The notes beneath the pieces were generated by a model that had not been told where the DNA came from, searched no databases, and saw nothing but the letters and a program-made list of their open reading frames with translations. Positions 25,614 to 34,442 of a DNA stretch of 64,000 bases are shown in pieces (position 1 is the stretch's first letter; each line of letters opens with the position of its first letter). The position numbers were made by a program, and so were the translations under genes. This DNA comes from Sphingobium sp. TCM1 (GTDB lineage: Bacteria; Pseudomonadota; Alphaproteobacteria; Sphingomonadales; Sphingomonadaceae), in the NCBI RefSeq assembly GCF_001650725.1, contig NZ_LXVX01000013.1, positions 1-64,000 on the forward strand, written 5' to 3'.

Positions 25614-27284
25614 ATGGCGACGAGCGACGAGGGCAGCCTGCCGAAACATCACCGGGCGACACAGGGGGAAAAGCTGGTGATAGCCGCCTCCTCGCTGGGG
25701 ACGGTGTTCGAATGGTATGATTTCTATCTCTACGGCCTGCTCGCCACCTATATTTCCGCCCAGTTCTTCTCCGGCGTGAACGAGACCACCGCCTTCATCT
25801 TTGCCCTCGCCGCCTTTGCCGCGGGCTTTGCCGTGCGGCCGTTCGGCGCGATCGTCTTCGGACGGATCGGTGACCTGGTCGGTCGCAAGAACACGTTTCT
25901 GGTCACGATGGCGATCATGGGCCTGTCGACCTTCGCGGTCGGCCTGTTGCCCGGCTACGCCGCGATCGGGGTGACAGCGCCCATCATCCTCGTCATCCTG
26001 CGGCTGCTTCAGGGACTGGCGCTCGGCGGCGAATATGGCGGCGCGGCGACCTATGTCGCGGAACATGCACCGCATGGGAAGCGCGGCCTCTACACCAGCT
26101 GGATCCAGACCACCGCCACATTCGGCCTATTCGCGGCGCTGCTGGTGGTGATCGGCTTCCGCTTCGCGCTGGGCGAGCAGGCATTCGCCGCCTGGGGCTG
26201 GCGCCTGCCCTTCCTGATCTCCATCTTCCTGCTGGGCGTGTCGATGTGGATCAGGCTGCAACTGAACGAAAGCCCGGTCTTCCAGAAGATGAAAGACGAA
26301 GGCACGACGTCGAAGGCGCCGCTGACCGAAGCCTTCGGCCGATGGTCCAACCTGCGCTGGGTGGTCATCGCGCTGTTCGGGGCGGTCGCGGGCCAGGCGG
26401 TGGTTTGGTATGCGGGGCAATTCTACGCCCTCTTCTTCCTCGAAAAGACGCTGAAGGTCGACGGCGCGACCGCCAATATCCTGATCGCGGTGGCGCTGGC
26501 GCTGGCGACCCCCTTCTTCGTCGCCTTCGGCTGGCTGAGCGACCGGATCGGTCGCAAGCCCATCATCCTGGGCGGCTGCGCGCTGGCGGCCATCGCCTAT
26601 TTCCCGTTGTTCGCGGCCCTGACCCACGCCGCCAACCCCGCCCTCGCCGCCGCCCAGGCCGCTGCGCCGGTCACGATCGCGGTCGACCCGCTGCAATGCT
26701 CCTTCCAGTTCGACCCGGTGGGCCGCAACAGGTTCGACCAGTCGAGCTGCGACATCGCCAAGGCCCAGATGGCCAAGGCCGGCATCAGCTACGCCAATGC
26801 GGAAGCGCCCGCCGGCCGTCCGGCCGTGGTCAGCATCGGCAGCACCCGTCTGAATGCGCCCGATCCCGCCCGGCTGGAAAGGGCGGAGAAGACGGCGGCG
26901 ATCGCCGCTTTCCAACGGCAGCTGGACGCCGCCCTTACCCAGGCGGGCTATCCGCAAAAGGCCGAAAAGGCGAGGATCAACAAACCCGCCGTGGTCGCCA
27001 TCCTCTGGGCGCTCGCCATGCTCGTGACGATGGTCTACGGCCCGATCGCCGCGATGCTGGTTGAACTTTTCCCCAGCCGCATCCGCTACACCTCCATGTC
27101 CCTGCCCTATCATGTCGGCAATGGCTGGTTCGGCGGCTTCCTGCCGACGACGGCCTTCGCCATGGTCGCGGCGACCGGGGACATTTATTACGGCCTCTGG
27201 TATCCCGTCGTGATCGCGGCTGCGACGGCGGTCATAGGGTTGCTCTTCCTGCCGGAAACCTTCCGCCGCAACATCGACAGCTGA
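25614..27284 (+). CDS. MHS-family MFS transporter with a large extramembrane insert
   Basis: 556 residues, about 100 more than typical metabolite:H+ symporters. MFS landmarks are seen: EWYDFYLYGLLA, GRIGDLVGRKNT and WLSDRIGRKPIILG. An insert at ~355-450 (TIAVDPLQCSFQFDPVG through QKAEKARIN) has two Cys (C363 and C377 by rough count) and probably forms a disulfide-bearing periplasmic loop. The family imports proline, betaine, shikimate, citrate or similar. The substrate is unknown. AGAGGAG-type ribosome site. A LacI regulator follows on the same strand. Confidence 0.88.
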   Translation: MATSDEGSLPKHHRATQGEKLVIAASSLGTVFEWYDFYLYGLLATYISAQFFSGVNETTAFIFALAAFAAGFAVRPFGAIVFGRIGDLVGRKNTFLVTMAIMGLSTFAVGLLPGYAAIGVTAPIILVILRLLQGLALGGEYGGAATYVAEHAPHGKRGLYTSWIQTTATFGLFAALLVVIGFRFALGEQAFAAWGWRLPFLISIFLLGVSMWIRLQLNESPVFQKMKDEGTTSKAPLTEAFGRWSNLRWVVIALFGAVAGQAVVWYAGQFYALFFLEKTLKVDGATANILIAVALALATPFFVAFGWLSDRIGRKPIILGGCALAAIAYFPLFAALTHAANPALAAAQAAAPVTIAVDPLQCSFQFDPVGRNRFDQSSCDIAKAQMAKAGISYANAEAPAGRPAVVSIGSTRLNAPDPARLERAEKTAAIAAFQRQLDAALTQAGYPQKAEKARINKPAVVAILWALAMLVTMVYGPIAAMLVELFPSRIRYTSMSLPYHVGNGWFGGFLPTTAFAMVAATGDIYYGLWYPVVIAAATAVIGLLFLPETFRRNIDS

Positions 27285-27378
27285 AGCATCGGCGCTGAGC
27301 GGCAAAGACATGATCCCGGCGCGCCCGATCCATTTGTGTTGCCACCGGAGGCCCCCTAAGAAGGGCCACCACAGCAGG

Positions 27379-28428
27379 ATGATGACGGCGCGCATGGATG
27401 ATCTACAATTTGATCCGGGCGGAAGCGAGCCGACCATCGCCGATGTCGCCGCCATCGCCGGCGTGTCCATCCGCACGGTTTCGCGGGTCATCAACAACAG
27501 TCCCAAGGTCAACAAGGATACGCGGGAACGCATCCAGGCGGCGATCCACCGCCTGAATTTCAGGCCCAGCCTGCGGGCGCGAGCGCTTTCGATGGGGCGC
27601 TCCCTGCTCATCGGCATGGTGCATCATGACCGCAACGCCCTGGTGCTCGACACCATCCAGCGGGGTGTGGGCCGGGAAGCGACACGGCGCGGCTATGAAG
27701 TGATCAGCCATGCGGTACCGATGACCGAAGCCGACGGGATCGCCCATGTGCTGGATTTCGCGCGCCGATCGCGGGTCGACGGCCTTGTCGTCCTGCCCCC
27801 GGTGTCCGGCATCCCCGGCCTGCCCGATGCGCTCAGGGCGGAACGCGTCCATGCCGTTGCGCTCTCCTCGGTACCGATCACCGGCTATGGCACCGTGCTT
27901 CTTTCTCCGGAGCGAGCGGCGGCGGGCGACGTCGCCCGCTATCTCCTGTCGCTCGGCCATTGCCGGATCGCGATGATCACCGGGCCACGGGCGATGGTTT
28001 CCGCCCGGGAACGCCGCGTCGGCTTCATCGAGGCGCTGGAGGAAGCGGGCACGCCGCTGCTGGCGGAGGCGGAGGGCGACTATGGCCTGGCCGCCGGGAT
28101 CGAGGGTGCCCACGCTCTCCTCTCCCTGCCCACGCCGCCGACCGCGATCTTCGCCGCCAATGACGTCATGGCCGCCGGCGTGCTCAAGGTCGCGGCGGAA
28201 CGCGGCATCGCCGTTCCGTCCATGCTGTCGGTCGTGGGCTTCGACGGCAGCCTTCTGGCCGAAATGCTCACGCCCTCGCTCACCACGATCGTGCGCCCCT
28301 TCGGCGAGATGGCGCAGATCGCCACCCGCCATCTGATCGACCTGATAGAGGGGGAGCCACCGGTCGAACCGGATATCCCGCCCCTGCGCCTGCGGGAATC
28401 GCAAAGCAGCGCGCCGCCGCCTGCCTGA
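27379..28428 (+). CDS. LacI-family transcriptional regulator
   Basis: About 349 residues from the ATG at 27379; ATGs at 27382 and 27394 are also possible. The LacI headpiece TIADVAAIAGVSIRTVSRVINNSPKV and hinge FRPSLRARALSMGRS are clear, followed by a sugar-binding-type effector domain (IFAANDVMAAGVLK, GFDGSLLAEMLTPSLTTI). It lies 94 bases after the MHS transporter, so the transporter is its most likely local target. Confidence 0.9.
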   Translation: MMTARMDDLQFDPGGSEPTIADVAAIAGVSIRTVSRVINNSPKVNKDTRERIQAAIHRLNFRPSLRARALSMGRSLLIGMVHHDRNALVLDTIQRGVGREATRRGYEVISHAVPMTEADGIAHVLDFARRSRVDGLVVLPPVSGIPGLPDALRAERVHAVALSSVPITGYGTVLLSPERAAAGDVARYLLSLGHCRIAMITGPRAMVSARERRVGFIEALEEAGTPLLAEAEGDYGLAAGIEGAHALLSLPTPPTAIFAANDVMAAGVLKVAAERGIAVPSMLSVVGFDGSLLAEMLTPSLTTIVRPFGEMAQIATRHLIDLIEGEPPVEPDIPPLRLRESQSSAPPPA

Positions 28429-28463
28429 CATACGCCACTGGACTCTTGGGGCGGCGTCACTAT

Positions 28464-28477
28464 ATACCGCTCGGTAT
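28464..28477. promoter_or_regulatory. TetR-type operator overlapping the regulator's own start codon
   Basis: Perfect palindrome ATACCG-CT-CGGTAT. The ATG of the TetR gene is at 28476-28478, so bound repressor would sit on the start region. Related sites precede the RND operon at 29144-29157 and 29192-29205. Confidence 0.65.
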
Positions 28478-29084
28478 GGAAATGGCGACACATAGCGGGA
28501 GAGGCCGTCCCAGGGAGTTCGATCCCGAGCAGGCGCTGGCGGCGGCGCTCGAGGTCTTCTGGCGTCGTGGCTATGAGGGCGCGTCCCTCGCCGAACTGAC
28601 CGAGGCGATGGGCATCACCAAACCCAGCCTCTATGCCTGCTTCGGCAACAAGGAATCCCTCTTCCGCAAGGCGCTTGACCTCTATGAGCGCGACAAGCTC
28701 TGCTATGTGAAGTCCGCGCTGGAGGAACCCACGTCCAAGGCGGTGGCCGAGCGGCTGCTGCGCGGGGCGCTTGCGATCCAGACCAATGCCAGCGATCCCA
28801 GGGGCTGCCTGGGCGTCATCAGTTCGGTAGGCGGCACCGCCCATGCCGAATGTATCCGCGATGAGGTGCACGCCCGCCGCGCCTCCTCGGACCGCGCGAT
28901 GGTCGAAAGGTTCGAGCGCGCGCGCGACGAAGGCGACCTGCCCGATCATGTCGAGCCGCAGGCCCTGGCCTGCTATCTCTCCGCCGTCATGCAGGGCATG
29001 GCGGTCCAGGCCGGCGCTGGCGTGCCGACCGAACGACTGGAAACGCTGATCGACACGACCCTGTCCATGTGGCCGGGCCGCTGA
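28476..29084 (+). CDS. TetR-family repressor of the adjacent RND pump
   Basis: 202 residues from ATG 28476 (an alternative ATG is two codons on). The TetR N-terminal domain GRGRPREFDPEQALAAALEVF, then ITKPSLYACFGNKESLFRKAL, is the AcrR-like recognition helix. The ligand domain contains DPRGCLGV, a common motif in this subgroup. It reads towards the RND operon, whose leader carries two sites like the palindrome over its own start, so it likely represses both. Confidence 0.9.
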   Translation: MEMATHSGRGRPREFDPEQALAAALEVFWRRGYEGASLAELTEAMGITKPSLYACFGNKESLFRKALDLYERDKLCYVKSALEEPTSKAVAERLLRGALAIQTNASDPRGCLGVISSVGGTAHAECIRDEVHARRASSDRAMVERFERARDEGDLPDHVEPQALACYLSAVMQGMAVQAGAGVPTERLETLIDTTLSMWPGR

Positions 29085-29143
29085 GCGAATTTATTTCGCT
29101 GTCGTAGCGGTATTCCCCTTGAAATGGCCGCGCCGCAAATAAA

Positions 29144-29157
29144 ATACCTCTCGGTAC
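29144..29157. promoter_or_regulatory. TetR-type operator upstream of RND operon, site 1
   Basis: ATACCT-CT-CGGTAC, a near match to the perfect palindrome at 28464-28477. It lies ~97 bases before the leader ORF. Confidence 0.55.
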
Positions 29158-29191
29158 AAAAAGAGGTTGACCAGCAAGGTCGCGTTAATAT

Positions 29192-29205
29192 ATACCAATC
29201 AGTAT
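29192..29205. promoter_or_regulatory. TetR-type operator upstream of RND operon, site 2
   Basis: ATACCAATCAGTAT, sharing the outer ATACC/GTAT halves with the other two sites and centred 48 bases after site 1. TATA-like sequence overlaps it (AATATATACC), so it may cover the -10 region. Confidence 0.5.
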
Positions 29206-29240
29206 AGAACTGGCTGGGCGCATGTCCCAGGGAGGTCATC

Positions 29241-29276
29241 ATGCGACATAATCTCAAACATTCCCGCTGTTGCTGA
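29241..29276 (+). CDS. Leader peptide MRHNLKHSRCC upstream of the RND operon
   Basis: An 11-residue open frame with a very strong ribosome site (AGGGAGGT, 29229-29236) and an ATG at suitable spacing. Its stop lies inside the hairpin CCGCTGT/ACAGCGG (29264-29282). Arg, His, Lys and a final Cys pair dominate the peptide. A short, well-translated ORF over a hairpin in a long leader suggests translational attenuation. Function is inferred from arrangement only. Confidence 0.55.
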   Translation: MRHNLKHSRCC

Positions 29277-29420
29277 CAGCGGCATAAGGGGCGGCCTGCC
29301 GGCGACGGAGGCAACCTGATCCACATTCCCGATCCTTCCATTGCCGCGCCCACCGGCGCGCGCAGGTGGGATCGTTCGCGCAAATTTCGGGCGCAAGGCA
29401 CGGGACGCGGCGGCGCGGCT
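29264..29420 (+). ncRNA. Structured leader RNA, speF-like, ahead of the RND operon
   Basis: After the leader ORF come the hairpin at 29264-29282 and CGATCC (29330-29335), which can pair with GGATCG (29369-29374). The alternative stem CCCACC/GGTGGG (29349-29354 with 29365-29370) shares bases with it, so the two are mutually exclusive. Blocks GATCCTTCC, GGGATCGTTCG and GGGCGCAAGG resemble my memory of the alphaproteobacterial speF leader motif, which normally precedes an ornithine decarboxylase. Here the downstream gene is an efflux pump. No covariance search was possible. Confidence 0.45.
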
Positions 29421-29465
29421 CCGGGCGTAGAGACGCGTCCTCTTCAAACGGGGAAGGAAAAGGCA

Positions 29466-29861
29466 GTGGCTTTCCTTGATTTCGCACAACCGTTGGCCGG
29501 CCCGCAAATGGCGGTCGGCTCCAGCATCGTCCCGCCCGCCAGCGCGACGGATTTTTCCGCGCAGGAGTGGCAGATCGTCTCCCTCGCCCGCACGGACGGG
29601 CTGCGCTCACTCCAGGGACCGGGCCGTTTCGCCCGCCTGCGTCGCTGGATTTTCGGCGAGGAAACCAACCTGGCCCTTGCCAGCGACCGGCTGGAGGCAC
29701 TGCGCCGCCTGGCCGTCGAGGCCTGGCACAAGGGCTATGCCGTCTCGCTGTCCGGTCTCGCCGCCTTCCGCGCGGCAGGCTTTTCCACCGCCCAACTCGA
29801 GCTTCTGCTCGCCACCATCAGCGCGGGCCGCACGGCTCGCCGCACCCGGAGTTTCGCATGA
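29466..29861 (+). CDS. Small hypothetical protein, first gene of the RND operon
   Basis: 131 residues, GTG start after GGAAGGAAAAGG. It has an N-terminal flexible stretch, then a helical region (SAQEWQIVSLARTDGLRSL, ALASDRLEALRRLAVEAWHKGYAV). I recall similar sphingomonad hypotheticals but no function. Its stop overlaps the start of the membrane-fusion gene (ATGA), so the two are translationally coupled. Confidence 0.65.
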   Translation: MAFLDFAQPLAGPQMAVGSSIVPPASATDFSAQEWQIVSLARTDGLRSLQGPGRFARLRRWIFGEETNLALASDRLEALRRLAVEAWHKGYAVSLSGLAAFRAAGFSTAQLELLLATISAGRTARRTRSFA

Positions 29862-31120
29862 ACCAGCACACGAAAATCACTGCCGACGCCGAATATTCGG
29901 ACGCCGGCATTGGACCGAAGCGGCGATGGTCCCGCCGCCATGGCGGCATCGCCGCCGTCGCCGTCATTGCTCTTTTCGGCGCAGGCTGGAAGCTGCTCGA
30001 CCAGCCTCAGGCCCAGGCGTCGGCCTCCCCGCTGGCTGCGGTCGGCGTGTCCGCGCCGCTCGCCCGCAGCGTGACCCAGTGGGACGATTATGTCGGCCGC
30101 TTCGCCCCCAGCCAGACAGTGGAAATCCGCCCGCGCGTGTCGGGTGCGGTAACCGCCATCCATTTCCGCGACGGCGATTTCGTCCGTCAGGGACAGCTGC
30201 TCTTCACCATCGACCAGCGCCCCTTCCTGGCGGCCCTTGCCGAAGCGCGGGCGAGCAGCGCATCGGCCCGAAGCGCGCTGCTGCTGGCGCAGAATGACTA
30301 TGCCCGCGTCCAGCGGCTCAGCGGTGACGAGGCCGTATCGGCCAGCGAAGTGGATGCGCTGCGCTCGCGGCTTCAGGCCGCACAGGCCTCGCTCGCGGGG
30401 GCGCAGGCGCGCGAGCGGCAGCGTGCGCTGGATGTCGAGTTCACGCAGGTCCGCGCCCCCATTTCCGGCCGCGTCTCCGACCGCCGCGTCGACATCGGCA
30501 ATCTCGTGTCCGGCGCGGAAGGCAATGGCGCGACGCTGCTGACCACGGTCAACAAGCTCGACCCCATCTATTTCAACTTCGATGCGTCCGAAGCGCTCTA
30601 CCTCAAGTCGCAGCGCGACAAGGGCGCCGGCGGCGCGGTCGAGGTCCGTTTGCAGGATGAGGCCGACTATCGCCACAAGGGCCGGCTCGACTTCACCGAC
30701 AATGGTCTCGATCCGCGCTCCGGCACGATCCGCATCCGCGCCATATTCGACAATCCGGGCAATTTCCTGACCCCCGGCCTGTTCGGCAACATGCGCCTCG
30801 CCAATGGCGGCAAGGTCAATGCCCTGCTGGTTCCCGATGAGGCGATCCAGTCCGATCAGGCGCGCAAGACCGTGCTGGTGGTGGGACGGGATGACAGCGT
30901 GACGGCGAAGCCGGTGGAGCTTGGCCCGATCGTCGACGGGTTGCGGATCATCCGCTCGGGCCTCGCGCCCGATGACCGGGTGATCGTGTCCAACATCCAG
31001 GCGGCCATGCCCGGCGCCAGGGTGGCGGTGAAACCCGCCGCGATCCGCCCGACACCAACCCCGGTCACGCCGGTCGACAGCCCGGCCCCGGTGGCGGCGC
31101 AGGCAACCTTCGCCCGGTAA
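29858..31120 (+). CDS. RND efflux periplasmic adaptor (membrane fusion protein)
   Basis: 420 residues from the ATG overlapping the preceding stop. An N-terminal anchor (IAAVAVIALFGAGW, ~31-44) is followed by a lipoyl half (VEIRPRVSGAVTAIHFRDGDFVRQGQLLFTID), a coiled-coil hairpin rich in Ala, the second lipoyl half (VRAPISGRVSDRRVDIGNLV) and a beta-barrel (TPGLFGNMRLANG). This is the AcrA/MexE layout. It links the inner-membrane pump to the outer-membrane channel encoded downstream. Confidence 0.92.
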   Translation: MNQHTKITADAEYSDAGIGPKRRWSRRHGGIAAVAVIALFGAGWKLLDQPQAQASASPLAAVGVSAPLARSVTQWDDYVGRFAPSQTVEIRPRVSGAVTAIHFRDGDFVRQGQLLFTIDQRPFLAALAEARASSASARSALLLAQNDYARVQRLSGDEAVSASEVDALRSRLQAAQASLAGAQARERQRALDVEFTQVRAPISGRVSDRRVDIGNLVSGAEGNGATLLTTVNKLDPIYFNFDASEALYLKSQRDKGAGGAVEVRLQDEADYRHKGRLDFTDNGLDPRSGTIRIRAIFDNPGNFLTPGLFGNMRLANGGKVNALLVPDEAIQSDQARKTVLVVGRDDSVTAKPVELGPIVDGLRIIRSGLAPDDRVIVSNIQAAMPGARVAVKPAAIRPTPTPVTPVDSPAPVAAQATFAR

Positions 31121-31130
31121 TTCATTTACA

Positions 31131-31200
31131 CCCCTCCCCTGAAGGGGAGGGGATATTCGAAGACAATCCCAAGCCCGCGATCCGGCCCCGCCGGATCGCG
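31131..31200 (+). repeat. Two stem-loops between adaptor and pump genes
   Basis: A 9-bp perfect stem CCCCTCCCC/GGGGAGGGG (31131-31152) is followed by GCGATCCGGC/GCCGGATCGC (~31177-31199). They lie in the 116-base gap between the adaptor and pump genes. No U-tract follows, so they are more likely mRNA processing or stabilising elements than terminators. The first resembles a dispersed intergenic palindrome. Confidence 0.5.
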
Positions 31201-31236
31201 CGGCATCCCTTTCGCTCGCTCGCAAAGGACGCTCCG

Positions 31237-34200
31237 ATGCGTTTCTCCCGTTTCTTCATCGACAGGCCGATCTTCGCCGCCGTCATAGCGGTGGTCATCA
31301 CCGTGGTCGGCGCGCTCGCCTTCATCGGCCTGCCGGTGTCCCAATATCCCGACATCGTGCCCCCCACGGTCACGGTCTCCGCCCAATATCCCGGCGCATC
31401 GGCGGAAACGGTCGCATCGACCGTCGCCGCGCCGATCGAGCAGGAAATCAACGGCGTCGACGACATGCTCTACCAGAGCAGCCAGTCGACCGGCGACGGC
31501 AAGGTCGTCATCACCGTCACCTTCAAGATCGGTACCGACCTCGATGCCGCGCAGGTGCTGGTGCAGAACCGCGTCGCCGTCGCTATCCCCCGCCTGCCGG
31601 AGGAAGTGCAGCGCCTCGGCGTCGTCACCCGCAAGACCACGCCCGAATTCCTGATGGTCGTGAACCTGCAATCGCCCGACGGCACGTTCGACCGCAATTA
31701 CCTGTCCAACTATGCGCTGACCCAGGTGCGCGACCGGCTCGCCCGGCTCGACGGCGTGGGTGACGTGCAGCTCTTCGGATCGCGCGACTATGCGATGCGG
31801 ATCTGGATCGACCCGGACCGCGCCGCCGCGCTGGACCTGACCGCGGGCGAGATCGTCTCGGCGCTCCGCGCCCAGAATGTCCAGGTTTCTGCCGGTTCGA
31901 TCGGCCAGCCCCCCTATGATCGCGGGGAAGCCTTCCAGCTCGGCGTCGAGATGCAGGGCCGCCTGACCGAACCGCAGCAATTTGCCAACATCGTCATCCG
32001 CACCGATGCCGACGGCCGTCAGGTCCGCGTGGCGGATGTCGCCCGCGTGGAACTGGGCGCGCAGGATTATGGCATCAACACCTATCTTTCGAACAAGCCC
32101 ACCGTCGTCATCGCCGTGATGCAGCGCCCCGGTTCCAACGCGCTCGACGCGGCGGAGAAGGTGAAGGCGGAAATGGACCAGCTGTCCCAGCGCTTTCCCA
32201 AGGGGCTGGAATATAGCGTCATCTACAACCCGACCGAATTCATCAGCCAGTCGATCGACGCCGTCTACCAGACGCTGATCGAAGCGGTACTGCTGGTCGT
32301 GCTGGTGATCCTCGTCTTCCTCCAGAACTGGCGCGCGGCGATCATCCCGATCATCGCCATCCCGGTCTCGCTGATCGGCACGGCGGCGATTCTCGCAGGC
32401 CTTGGCTACAGCCTCAACAACCTGTCGCTCTTCGGCCTCGTCCTCGCCATCGGCATCGTCGTCGACGACGCCATCGTCGTCGTCGAGAATGTCGAGCGCA
32501 ATATCGAGCATGGCATGTCGCCGCTCGAAGCCGCCCGCACTTCCATGGACGAAGTGTCGACCGCGCTGGTCGCGATCGTGCTGGTGCTGTGCGCGGTGTT
32601 CGTGCCGACGCTCTTCATCACCGGCATTTCCGGCGCTTTCTACCAGCAGTTCGCCGTCACCATCTCGACCGCGACGATCATCTCGCTGATCCTCTCGCTC
32701 ACCTTGTCGCCCGCCGCCGCCGCGCTGCTGCTCAAGGCAAAGCATGGCCCGCGCGACCGGAGCGGCGATCCACTCTGGCGGCAGAAGCTGGGCGTGGCCG
32801 TCGATGCGTTCAACCATGGCTTCGACCGGATGAGCGCGGGCTATGGCCGCCTTACCCGCTTCCTTGTCGCGCGCCCGAAAAAGATGCTGCTGACCTATGC
32901 GGGCCTGATCGCCGCCACCATCGCCCTGTTCTGGGTGACGCCCGGCGGCTTCATCCCGGCGCAGGACCAGGGCTATTTCCTGGCCGTGGTGCAACTCCCC
33001 TCCGGCGCCTCGCTCGAACGCACCGACAAGGTGACGCGCGAGGTGGCGGAGAAGATCCTGCCGGTGAAGGGCCTGCGCGGCGCGGTGATGTTCGCCGGCT
33101 TCCATGGTCCCTCGCAGACGCAGGCACCCAACAGCGCGGCGATCTACTTCCCCTTCAAGAGCTTTGCCGAGCGCAAGGCGGAAGGCGTCACCTATGCCGG
33201 CATCATGGAACAGGCGAACAAGGCCGTCGCCGGTTATGACAAGGCGCGCATCCTGCTCGTGCCCCCGCCGCTCATTCAGGGCATCGGCTCGGCCGGCGGC
33301 TATCGCATGATGCTGGAGGACCGCGAGGACCGCGGCTATGCGGAACTCAACAAGGTCGCGGGCGAAATGATCGCCAAGGCGAACCAGTCCCCCAGCCTCG
33401 CGATGGTCTACACCCTGTTCGACGTCGGCACGCCGCGCGTCTACGCGGACATCGACCGGCGCAAGGCCGACCTGCTGGGCGTGCCGCCCGAACGCATCTT
33501 CGAAGCGATGCAGGTCTATCTGGGGTCGGCGTTCGTCAACGACTTCAACCTGCTGGGCCGCACCTATCGCGTGACGGCGCAGGCCGATGCCGATCATCGC
33601 GGCACGGTGGCCGACATCGCCAACCTCAAGACCCGGTCGAACAGCGGCCAGATGGTGCCGATCGGCTCCGTCTCGACCTTCAAGGACAAGACCGGCCCCT
33701 ATCGGGTGGTCCGCTACAATTTGCTGCCGGCGGTGGAGATCGACGGCGACACGGCCCCCGGCTATTCCTCCGGCCAGTCGCTGACCACCATGGAGAAGCT
33801 CGCCGCCGCCGCGCCTGCCGGTTATGGCAGCGAATGGACGGGCGTTGCCTATCAGCAGAAGATCGCCGGCAACACCGCCGGACTCGTCTTCGGCATGGCG
33901 GTCTTCTTCGTCTTCCTGGTGCTGGCGGCGCAATATGAAAGCCTGACGCTGCCGTTGTCGATCATCCTGATCGTGCCGATGTGTCTGTTCGCGGCCATGC
34001 TGGGCGTGAACCTGCGGGGACAAGACAATAATATCCTGACGCAGATCGGTCTGGTCGTGCTGATCGCTCTTGCCGCGAAGAACGCCATTCTGGTGGTCGA
34101 ATTCGCCAAGCAGGCGGAAGAGGAACAGGGCCTGTCGCCGGTCGAAGCCGCCGTTCAGGCTGCCCAGACCCGCCTGCGCCCGATCCTGATGACCAGCTTC

Positions 34201-34431
34201 GCCTTCATCCTGGGGGCGGTGCCTCTGGTGATCGCGACCGGAGCCGGCGCGGAACTGCGGCAGGCGCTGGGCACGGCGGTTTTCTTCGGCATGGCCGGCG
34301 TGACGGCGTTCGGACTGCTCTTCACTCCCACCTTCTATGTCGTGTGCCGCGCGCTTGGCGATCGCTTCACCCGCCGCCGGCGCGGAGCCGGTGACAATGG
34401 CGCCGAGCCTGCATTGCAGCCGGCCGAATAA
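31237..34431 (+). CDS. RND efflux pump, HAE1 family inner-membrane transporter
   Basis: 1064 residues, normal for AcrB/MexF-like pumps. Start MRFSRFFIDRPIFAAVIAVV is diagnostic of HAE1. Transmembrane helix 4 carries the proton-relay pair in GIVVDDAIVVVENVERNIE. TM10 carries the Lys in LAAKNAILVVEFAKQ. Two large periplasmic loops with the usual duplication are present. It exports hydrophobic drugs or solvents with the adaptor and outer-membrane genes, under the upstream TetR regulator. Confidence 0.95.
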   Translation: MRFSRFFIDRPIFAAVIAVVITVVGALAFIGLPVSQYPDIVPPTVTVSAQYPGASAETVASTVAAPIEQEINGVDDMLYQSSQSTGDGKVVITVTFKIGTDLDAAQVLVQNRVAVAIPRLPEEVQRLGVVTRKTTPEFLMVVNLQSPDGTFDRNYLSNYALTQVRDRLARLDGVGDVQLFGSRDYAMRIWIDPDRAAALDLTAGEIVSALRAQNVQVSAGSIGQPPYDRGEAFQLGVEMQGRLTEPQQFANIVIRTDADGRQVRVADVARVELGAQDYGINTYLSNKPTVVIAVMQRPGSNALDAAEKVKAEMDQLSQRFPKGLEYSVIYNPTEFISQSIDAVYQTLIEAVLLVVLVILVFLQNWRAAIIPIIAIPVSLIGTAAILAGLGYSLNNLSLFGLVLAIGIVVDDAIVVVENVERNIEHGMSPLEAARTSMDEVSTALVAIVLVLCAVFVPTLFITGISGAFYQQFAVTISTATIISLILSLTLSPAAAALLLKAKHGPRDRSGDPLWRQKLGVAVDAFNHGFDRMSAGYGRLTRFLVARPKKMLLTYAGLIAATIALFWVTPGGFIPAQDQGYFLAVVQLPSGASLERTDKVTREVAEKILPVKGLRGAVMFAGFHGPSQTQAPNSAAIYFPFKSFAERKAEGVTYAGIMEQANKAVAGYDKARILLVPPPLIQGIGSAGGYRMMLEDREDRGYAELNKVAGEMIAKANQSPSLAMVYTLFDVGTPRVYADIDRRKADLLGVPPERIFEAMQVYLGSAFVNDFNLLGRTYRVTAQADADHRGTVADIANLKTRSNSGQMVPIGSVSTFKDKTGPYRVVRYNLLPAVEIDGDTAPGYSSGQSLTTMEKLAAAAPAGYGSEWTGVAYQQKIAGNTAGLVFGMAVFFVFLVLAAQYESLTLPLSIILIVPMCLFAAMLGVNLRGQDNNILTQIGLVVLIALAAKNAILVVEFAKQAEEEQGLSPVEAAVQAAQTRLRPILMTSFAFILGAVPLVIATGAGAELRQALGTAVFFGMAGVTAFGLLFTPTFYVVCRALGDRFTRRRRGAGDNGAEPALQPAE

Positions 34432-34442
34432 GGACAAAAGCC

